Below, piece by piece: positions 5,870 through 10,219 of a DNA stretch of 10,219 nucleotides. Origin of the DNA: Anaerolineae bacterium (GTDB taxonomy: Bacteria; Chloroflexota; Anaerolineae; B4-G1; SLSP01). Location: contig JAFGNI010000417.1 of NCBI GenBank assembly GCA_016927095.1, positions 1 to 10,219 of the forward strand, in the 5' to 3' direction. Each line of letters opens with the position of its first letter. Within the stretch, counting starts at the first letter, position 1. The position numbers and the translations under genes were made by a program. The notes under the pieces are model-generated. The model saw only the letters and a program-made list of their open reading frames with translations. It did not search any database and was not told where the DNA came from.

Positions 5870-6526
5870 TCAGCGCCGGTAGACGAGCCGGAGGCCACAG
5901 AAGCGCATCCCGCTGTCAGGGAGGTCCCAATCGTGAAAGGCGCAGCGGGCGTGGAGGCGGTCGTTGACGAAGGAGCCGCCTCTGAGAACCCAGCGCTTGC
6001 CGTCCAGCGTGGTGGCCCATTCCCAGACGTTGCCGGCCATGTCGACGCACCCATAGGGGCTGTCGCCGTGGGGGCTGTACTGCCCCACCGGGGTCGTGGT
6101 TTGCACGCCGGCTTCCTCGGAGTTGCAGCGTCCATGATCCCAGGTTCCCCAGGGGTATCTGCGCCCGTCCGTGCCTCGAGCGGCTTTCTCCCATTCTTGC
6201 TCGGTCGGGATAGCGCCGCCTGCCCATGCCGCATAGGCCTCGGCATCGTACCAGGCGACATGCACGACCGGGTGGTCTGCCAAGCCCAGAGGGAAGGTGC
6301 GCCGCCCCTTGTCCCAGTTGTAGGGTGTTGCCCATGCTCTGTCGAGGTAGGGCACCGGATAGTCGGAGTGAGCGTCGATGAACTGCTGGTAGGCAGCGTT
6401 GGTCACCGGCATCCGGTCGATGCTGTAGGCGGGCAGCTCGCGCAAGTCCTTCTGTGGGCCAAACAGAAAGGGACCCGCCGGAACCTCGACTAGATCCCGG
6501 CGGGTGTCGTGGGCATATGAACTCAA
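5870..6526 (-). CDS. SUMF1/FGE-like (formylglycine-generating enzyme superfamily) protein
   Basis: Chosen start is TTG at 6526, giving 218 residues. It overlaps the upstream amidohydrolase stop as TTGA, and GGAG lies 11 bases before it. An ATG at 6625 would add 33 residues read entirely within the upstream gene and is less likely. The protein is one compact FGE-sulfatase domain (DUF323): LVEVPAGPFLFG near the N-terminus, TEQEWEKAARG (108-118), YPWG (124-127), GNVWEW (165-170), RGGSF (182-186), and a C-terminal LRLVYR. True formylglycine-generating enzymes use two cysteines just after the GGS motif; here that place reads VNDRLHARC, so the pair is absent. It is therefore unlikely to activate sulfatases. 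Non-FGE members serve in varied oxidation or binding roles. Its tight coupling to two amidohydrolases suggests a shared pathway. No sulfatase gene is in the window. Confidence 0.88.
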   Translation of the reverse strand: MSSYAHDTRRDLVEVPAGPFLFGPQKDLRELPAYSIDRMPVTNAAYQQFIDAHSDYPVPYLDRAWATPYNWDKGRRTFPLGLADHPVVHVAWYDAEAYAAWAGGAIPTEQEWEKAARGTDGRRYPWGTWDHGRCNSEEAGVQTTTPVGQYSPHGDSPYGCVDMAGNVWEWATTLDGKRWVLRGGSFVNDRLHARCAFHDWDLPDSGMRFCGLRLVYRR

Positions 6527-7635
6527 CGGGCCAGCTTCTCCAACTCGTGCGCGACCTGGGTAGGCCTCAGGTCCTCGGCAGGTGTGCCGCTCATCGCCTG
6601 GGCGATGGCTGCCAGCTGCGTGCACAGCGAGATGGCCATCCCCACGTCAAGCTGCTTCGGCTTGTTGCCGGCCAACCGCGCGTAGTTGTCGTGATAGATC
6701 TTCTGGAGCACATCGTCGGGGAGCGACATCCCGCGGATCACGCCGTCCTCGGGCTTGCCCAAGAGCATATCCACGGTCTCGGGCACCCGGAAGGTATCCT
6801 CGGTCTCGAGCCAGCGGTAGACGATGCCGGCGCGAACGGTGGCTTCCTCGACTGTATGCCGGCTGGCAATATCGCTGCCATAGACGATGCGGTCGGCGTA
6901 TTTGAGGAAGAAGTCACGCGTTGCGTCGACGTCGTGGGACATGTTGTAGAGCATCTCGATCCCCGGCGTCAGGTCAAGGTGAACATAGGGATGGGCGTCG
7001 AGGAAGCGGCTTGCCCTGGGCAGGTCGGCCGACAGGAAGTAGAAGTGGGCGAAGATGATCTTGAGGTCGGGATAGCGGGCCAGCACGTTGTCGACCTCGG
7101 TGTACATCTGCTCCTTGGTGACGTCGTCGGGACCGTAGCCCCAGCCCCGCTTCTGCGCCCATTCTGGTAACAGCTCGGGTCGCCAGAACTCCTCGGGGTC
7201 GTTGACATGCCAGGTGATGGGCAGTCCCACCTCCTCAACGTGGGCCCAGTAGTCGGCGAAGTACTCGGAGTCGACGGGGATATTCATTACTTGGCGGGAG
7301 GTCGGCTTGCCCTCAATCATCTTGATGCCGTCGCAGCCGAGGTCGACGAAGTCGTCGACCTGCTCGGCGAGGCTGCGGGTCCGTGCCTTGCCGTCCGAGA
7401 GCTTCTTCGCGTGGTTGAGCCCCGCAAAGACGTAGAAGACCTCGGGATGCTTAGCCTTCATGTAAAGCGATTGGGGCAGACCCATCCCGGTCTTGGGGTC
7501 CTGAATCGAGACCAGGCCAACCTTCTCGACGCCAGTGGCTGCCACCATGTCCATAACGACTGGTTCGGTGTCGATATCGCCCATGTGGATGTGCGCATCG
7601 ATGATGTGATCCATCTTGGAATTCCAGATACTCAT
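6523..7635 (-). CDS. Amidohydrolase_2-type metal-dependent hydrolase, copy 1
   Basis: 370 residues forming a TIM-barrel amidohydrolase of the Amidohydrolase_2 kind (family of ACMSD, 2-pyrone-4,6-dicarboxylate hydrolase and gamma-resorcylate decarboxylase). Visible likely metal or active-site residues: DAHIH with His15 and His17, GIKMIEG (Lys105), TWH (His143), FAHFYF (His197) and YGSD (Asp255). These enzymes hydrolyse or decarboxylate cyclic carboxylates or lactones using one divalent metal; the substrate here is unknown. AGGAGG five bases before ATG 7635 fixes the start. It follows a paralogue after a 95-base gap and overlaps the SUMF1-like gene by four bases, so the three are likely one operon. 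By hand alignment it is about 70 percent identical to the paralogue, highest at residues 190-310 and lowest at the C-terminus. Confidence 0.9.
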   Translation of the reverse strand: MSIWNSKMDHIIDAHIHMGDIDTEPVVMDMVAATGVEKVGLVSIQDPKTGMGLPQSLYMKAKHPEVFYVFAGLNHAKKLSDGKARTRSLAEQVDDFVDLGCDGIKMIEGKPTSRQVMNIPVDSEYFADYWAHVEEVGLPITWHVNDPEEFWRPELLPEWAQKRGWGYGPDDVTKEQMYTEVDNVLARYPDLKIIFAHFYFLSADLPRASRFLDAHPYVHLDLTPGIEMLYNMSHDVDATRDFFLKYADRIVYGSDIASRHTVEEATVRAGIVYRWLETEDTFRVPETVDMLLGKPEDGVIRGMSLPDDVLQKIYHDNYARLAGNKPKQLDVGMAISLCTQLAAIAQAMSGTPAEDLRPTQVAHELEKLAR

Positions 7636-7730
7636 AGTGTCCTCCTGTGTAATCCGCTGCGTTGGTCTGTGGTAGTTCGGCTTTCTCGATCGACTGGGTC
7701 TGCGTCCTCGCCCCGGTCTACACGCATAGT

Positions 7731-8837
7731 CTATAGCTGCTCCAGCATCCCCGCAACCTGGAGGGCATCCGACTCCGCCGCAGGTGCGCCGGACATCGCC
7801 TCGGCTATGGCAGCCACGTCGTGGCAGGTGGCGATGGCCTTGCCGCGGTTGAGCGGCTTTGGTGCGGCGCCGGCAAGCCGTGCAAAGTTGTCGCGGTAGA
7901 TCCTCTGCAGCACATCATCGGGCAGAGAAAGCCCCCGGATGACGCCGTCCTCAGGCTTCCCCAAGAGCATATCGACGGTTTCTGGGATCCGGTAGGTGTC
8001 GTCGCTCTCCAACCAACGGTGGACGATGCCAGCGCGCAGGCGCGCCTCCTCAACGGTGATGTCCGGCATGATGTCGGTCCCGTAGACGATGCGGTCGGCC
8101 CACGTGATGAAAAAGTCGCGCGTGGCATCGACGTCGTGGGACATGTTGTAGAGCATCTCGATGCCCGGTGTCAGGTCGATGTGGACATAGGGGTGCGCTT
8201 CCAGGAACCGGCTCGCACGGGGCAGGTCCGCAGAGAGGAAGTAGAAGTGGGCGAAGATGATCTTGAGGTTGGGGTGGCGGGCCAGCACATGGTCGACCTC
8301 GCTGTACAGCTGCTCCTTGCCGACCATATCGGGCCCGTAGCCCCAGCCCTTCTCCTGCGCCCAGGCCGGGAGCAGCGCCGGCTCCCAGAACTCCTCCGGA
8401 TCTGCGACGTGCCACGTGATGGGCAGCCCTACCTCGTCGACGCGGGCCCAGTAGTCGGCGAAGTAGTCCGAATCCATCGGCACATTCAGGTCCCGCCGCA
8501 TCGCCGGTTTTCCCTCGATCATCTTGATGCCTTCACAGCCGAGGGCAACGAAGTCATCGACCTGCTCCGCCAGGGTCTTCGTCTGCACTGCGCCGTCGGT
8601 GATCTTCATCGCGTGGTTGAGTCCGGCGAAGACGTAGAAGGTGCCGGGGTACTTCGCCTTCATGTAGCATGCCTCGGGCAGGCCCTTCCCGGTCTCAGGA
8701 AACTGGATCGACACGAGGTTGATCCTGTCTGTGCCTGTCGCCTCTCGGATCTCCATCAGCGTCTGCTCCATAGGCAGATCCCACATGTGCACGTGGGCGT
8801 CGGTGATGTGGCTGACCTTCGAGTCCCATACGTCCAT
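7731..8837 (-). CDS. Amidohydrolase_2-type metal-dependent hydrolase, copy 2
   Basis: 368 residues from ATG 8837. GGAGG lies six bases upstream, mirroring copy 1, and the first residues align with copy 1 (MDVWDSK against MSIWNSK). An ATG at 8864 would add nine residues with no counterpart in copy 1. All likely catalytic residues are kept at the same positions: His15, His17, Lys105, His143, His197 and Asp255 (YGTD). Differences from copy 1 cluster at residues 21-40 and after about 322, as well as at 256-260 just after the Asp, which may tune the substrate. This fits tandem duplication followed by divergence into two related hydrolases, or subunits of a mixed oligomer. It is the first gene of the putative operon with copy 1 and the SUMF1-like protein. 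The substrate is unknown. Confidence 0.9.
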   Translation of the reverse strand: MDVWDSKVSHITDAHVHMWDLPMEQTLMEIREATGTDRINLVSIQFPETGKGLPEACYMKAKYPGTFYVFAGLNHAMKITDGAVQTKTLAEQVDDFVALGCEGIKMIEGKPAMRRDLNVPMDSDYFADYWARVDEVGLPITWHVADPEEFWEPALLPAWAQEKGWGYGPDMVGKEQLYSEVDHVLARHPNLKIIFAHFYFLSADLPRASRFLEAHPYVHIDLTPGIEMLYNMSHDVDATRDFFITWADRIVYGTDIMPDITVEEARLRAGIVHRWLESDDTYRIPETVDMLLGKPEDGVIRGLSLPDDVLQRIYRDNFARLAGAAPKPLNRGKAIATCHDVAAIAEAMSGAPAAESDALQVAGMLEQL

Positions 8838-8889
8838 CTCTGTCCTCCGATCTGATCTGGTCATAGGATGCGCGGCTGCGTCTACGAGA

Positions 8890-8917
8890 AGTGTAGGCCC
8901 GGGTTGGACAGGCGCAA
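8890..8917 (-). promoter_or_regulatory. Candidate promoter of the amidohydrolase operon
   Basis: On the - strand TTGCGC (8917-8912) and TACACT (8895-8890) are separated by 16 bases and lie about 50 bases upstream of the start at 8837. The -10 is identical to that proposed for the CBS protein gene. The -35 matches consensus only at TTG, so the call is weak. Confidence 0.28.
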
Positions 8918-8961
8918 GTTGTCATCTAGTCACCGTCCTGCGGTCTAGCGGCGTGAGTGGG

Positions 8962-8967
8962 TATAAT
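8962..8967 (+). promoter_or_regulatory. Consensus -10 TATAAT on + strand, uncertain
   Basis: A perfect TATAAT occurs in the gap between two - strand genes and points towards the 3' end of the LysM/CAP gene. It is preceded by TGGG, close to an extended -10. No -35 match is found 16-18 bases upstream. If active it would make an antisense or short RNA, with the hairpin at 8999-9024 about 30 bases downstream. It may equally be chance. Confidence 0.2.
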
Positions 8968-8998
8968 AGTTGGATACGTGTCAGATTGACGGGGCCCT

Positions 8999-9024
8999 GC
9001 GACTGACGGCTGACGGTTAGTCGC
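8999..9024 (-). terminator. Hairpin at the end of the LysM/CAP gene
   Basis: GCGACTGAC (8999-9007) and GTTAGTCGC (9016-9024) form a nine-pair stem with one imperfect pair and an eight-base loop. The stem begins inside the lipoprotein stop codon on the - strand. The position suits transcription termination or protection of the 3' end. No T-run follows, so Rho-independent termination is unproven. Confidence 0.4.
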
Positions 9025-10205
9025 TACCGCAAGGGTTTGCCGAAATCCGCGATGAAGTAGTAGCCCCACGTCGTCTTGGCGACGCCGATGCCGATCTCGG
9101 TGAGCCAGGTGGTCAGCAACGTGCGACGGTGGGGATCGTTAGGGGGCACCTCATCCATCCAGATGTCGATGGCGCCCTGCGGGGTGGGGCGGATGGCCCA
9201 GCACTCGGCCCAGCTCGCGGGGACGTAGCCCGCGCGCAGGATGCGCTCCTTGATGGTGGACCCATCGGAACCGGTGTGGCTGCAGCTGCCGCGGGCGGCG
9301 CAATCGTCGGCCTGGACTTGGGCCGCGCGGGCCAAGGTCTCGTTGTAGACCAGCGGCGGGAGCTGGTGCTGCGCGCGCACCTCGTTCATGATGCGCACCG
9401 TCTCGTAGGGCCAGTCTGCGGCAGCCGGCGTGCCGGCCTGCACCGGCGGCACTGGCGTTGCCATGGTCGTGGGCTGGGCGGCGGCGCCGGCCTCAGCGAC
9501 CTCTTCTGCCTCTGCCGTCTCGGGTGCCTGCGCCGGTTCGGGCTCGTCCGCCACGGCAGGTAATACAGGGTCCGGGGCCTGCGCCACAGCGCCGGTGACG
9601 GCTCGGGGTTCGGTGAACGTGGTCAAGGGTAGCACCAGCGTCTGCCCAATGCTCAGGAGGTCAGCGTCGGCCAAACCGTTGGCGCCCTGGAGGGCCAGAA
9701 GGGGCAGGCCGTAGACTGCGGCGATCTCGCTGAGGGTCTCACCTTCTGAGACGACGTGGACGATCCAAAAGGGTGACGCGCCCTCCCAGGCGCCGGCAGG
9801 CGGGATGGTCAGTTGCTGACCCAGCCGGATGGTGAGCGCATTACCCAGGTCGTTCTGCAGCTGGATGGCTGCCATCGGCACACCATGGTCCAGCGCGAGA
9901 CCCAGCAACGTGTCGCCCGCGGCAATGGTCACGGTCTTGGCGTCGAGGGTGGCGACTGCAGTGGGTGCCGCAGTCTCGACCGCCACGGGCGTCAGGCGGG
10001 CGTGGGGCGTGGTGGTCGGTGGTAAGGTTGGGGCCGGCTGGGCAACTGCAGCGGCCTCGGCGCCCTGGTCCGGCGCGACGGATTCTGCCTGCGGTGCCGT
10101 GATGGGTGTACGCTCGGGCGCCGGTGTCGTCGTTGCCTGGTTTGCATCGCAGCCAGAAAGCACCACTAGGGCTGCCAGGGCCGGCAGCCAGCATCGTCGG
10201 AACAT
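9024..10205 (-). CDS. Lipoprotein with two LysM domains and a CAP domain
   Basis: 393 residues. A lipoprotein signal peptide (MFRRCWLPALAALVVLSGC) has lipobox L-S-G-C with Cys19 as the lipidation site. A Thr/Pro/Ala-rich linker (about 22-88) follows, then LysM 1 (about 91-136, TIAAGDTL...IRLGQQLTIP) and LysM 2 (about 148-194, VSEGETL...SIGQTLVLP), which bind peptidoglycan or chitin-like glycans. A second Ala/Glu/Pro-rich linker (about 200-262) leads to a C-terminal CAP (SCP/PR1) domain (about 266-390). Its cavity residues are probably His310 (CSHTG), Glu334 (AECWA in place of the usual GEN) and His359 (DPHRRTLL), with the strand WGYYFIADFG near the end. Cys302 and Cys308 could pair. The protein is probably anchored outside the membrane and bound to the wall; its activity is unknown. 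Only 14 bases upstream are in the window, with no clear ribosome site. Confidence 0.93.
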   Translation of the reverse strand: MFRRCWLPALAALVVLSGCDANQATTTPAPERTPITAPQAESVAPDQGAEAAAVAQPAPTLPPTTTPHARLTPVAVETAAPTAVATLDAKTVTIAAGDTLLGLALDHGVPMAAIQLQNDLGNALTIRLGQQLTIPPAGAWEGASPFWIVHVVSEGETLSEIAAVYGLPLLALQGANGLADADLLSIGQTLVLPLTTFTEPRAVTGAVAQAPDPVLPAVADEPEPAQAPETAEAEEVAEAGAAAQPTTMATPVPPVQAGTPAAADWPYETVRIMNEVRAQHQLPPLVYNETLARAAQVQADDCAARGSCSHTGSDGSTIKERILRAGYVPASWAECWAIRPTPQGAIDIWMDEVPPNDPHRRTLLTTWLTEIGIGVAKTTWGYYFIADFGKPLR

Positions 10206-10219
10206 AGCGGCATGGTACC

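Noticed and set aside
5444..6493. + strand open frame of 349 codons
   Set aside because: It runs antisense through the nucleotidyltransferase start, the repeat cluster and the SUMF1-like gene. Its product is Arg/Gly-rich with no domain.
6527..6625. ATG start at 6625 for the SUMF1-like protein
   Set aside because: It would add 33 residues fully overlapping the conserved end of the amidohydrolase, with no domain content.
7821..8855. Long + strand open frame of 344 codons opposite amidohydrolase copy 2
   Set aside because: It is antisense to a gene with clear family motifs and ribosome site. Strong G/C third-position bias leaves the opposite strand open, and a similar shadow lies opposite copy 1 (6454-7170).
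8838..8864. Upstream ATG start for amidohydrolase copy 2
   Set aside because: The GGAGG ribosome site lies inside this extension, and the paralogue starts at the equivalent of 8837.
1..10219. tRNA, rRNA, CRISPR array, transposase or phage genes
   Set aside because: No cloverleaf-like segment, no regularly spaced repeat array and no transposase, integrase or structural phage protein was seen in any frame.

Overview
GC-rich bacterial sequence, probably chromosomal, with no phage, plasmid, tRNA, rRNA or CRISPR signature. The best guess at the host is a Chloroflexota-like bacterium (Anaerolineae/Caldilineae type). This guess rests on a lipoprotein with Thr/Pro-rich linkers, two LysM domains and a CAP domain, plus a DUF4037-type nucleotidyltransferase and zinc-ribbon proteins. 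It is an inference, not an identification.

Layout. The left end is on the + strand: the tail of an unrecognised gene (1-162), a 13-bp inverted repeat in the gap, a small secretion-ATPase-like protein (297-1061) and a 16-cysteine zinc-ribbon protein (1188-1835). A hairpin at 1868-1897 sits where transcription converges. Everything to the right is on the - strand. Read from right to left in coordinates, i.e. in the direction of transcription, it comprises: a LysM/CAP lipoprotein (10205-9024) with a hairpin at its stop codon; two tandem paralogous amidohydrolases (8837-7731 and 7635-6523) followed by a SUMF1/FGE-like protein that overlaps the second one (6526-5870); a repeat-rich gap with a palindromic putative operator; a nucleotidyltransferase (5630-4764), a possible 29-residue ORF (4736-4647) and a DUF7309/DUF6930-type protein (4650-3616); an unusual gap with overlapping reading frames (3440-3626); and a HlyC/CorC-type CBS membrane protein (3374-2037).

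How the genes may work together. Two - strand units are supported by overlapping start and stop codons. One is amidohydrolase, amidohydrolase, SUMF1-like protein, which looks like a small catabolic or modifying operon with an unknown substrate. The other is nucleotidyltransferase, tiny ORF, DUF7309/6930 protein, with an operator-like palindrome over its -10 element. The remaining genes look like single transcription units. Nothing is a clear-cut new system. The items most worth checking are the tandem amidohydrolase plus SUMF1 unit, the nucleotidyltransferase/tiny ORF/DUF unit, the intergenic remnant at 3438-3626 and the structured repeat cluster at 5757-5867.
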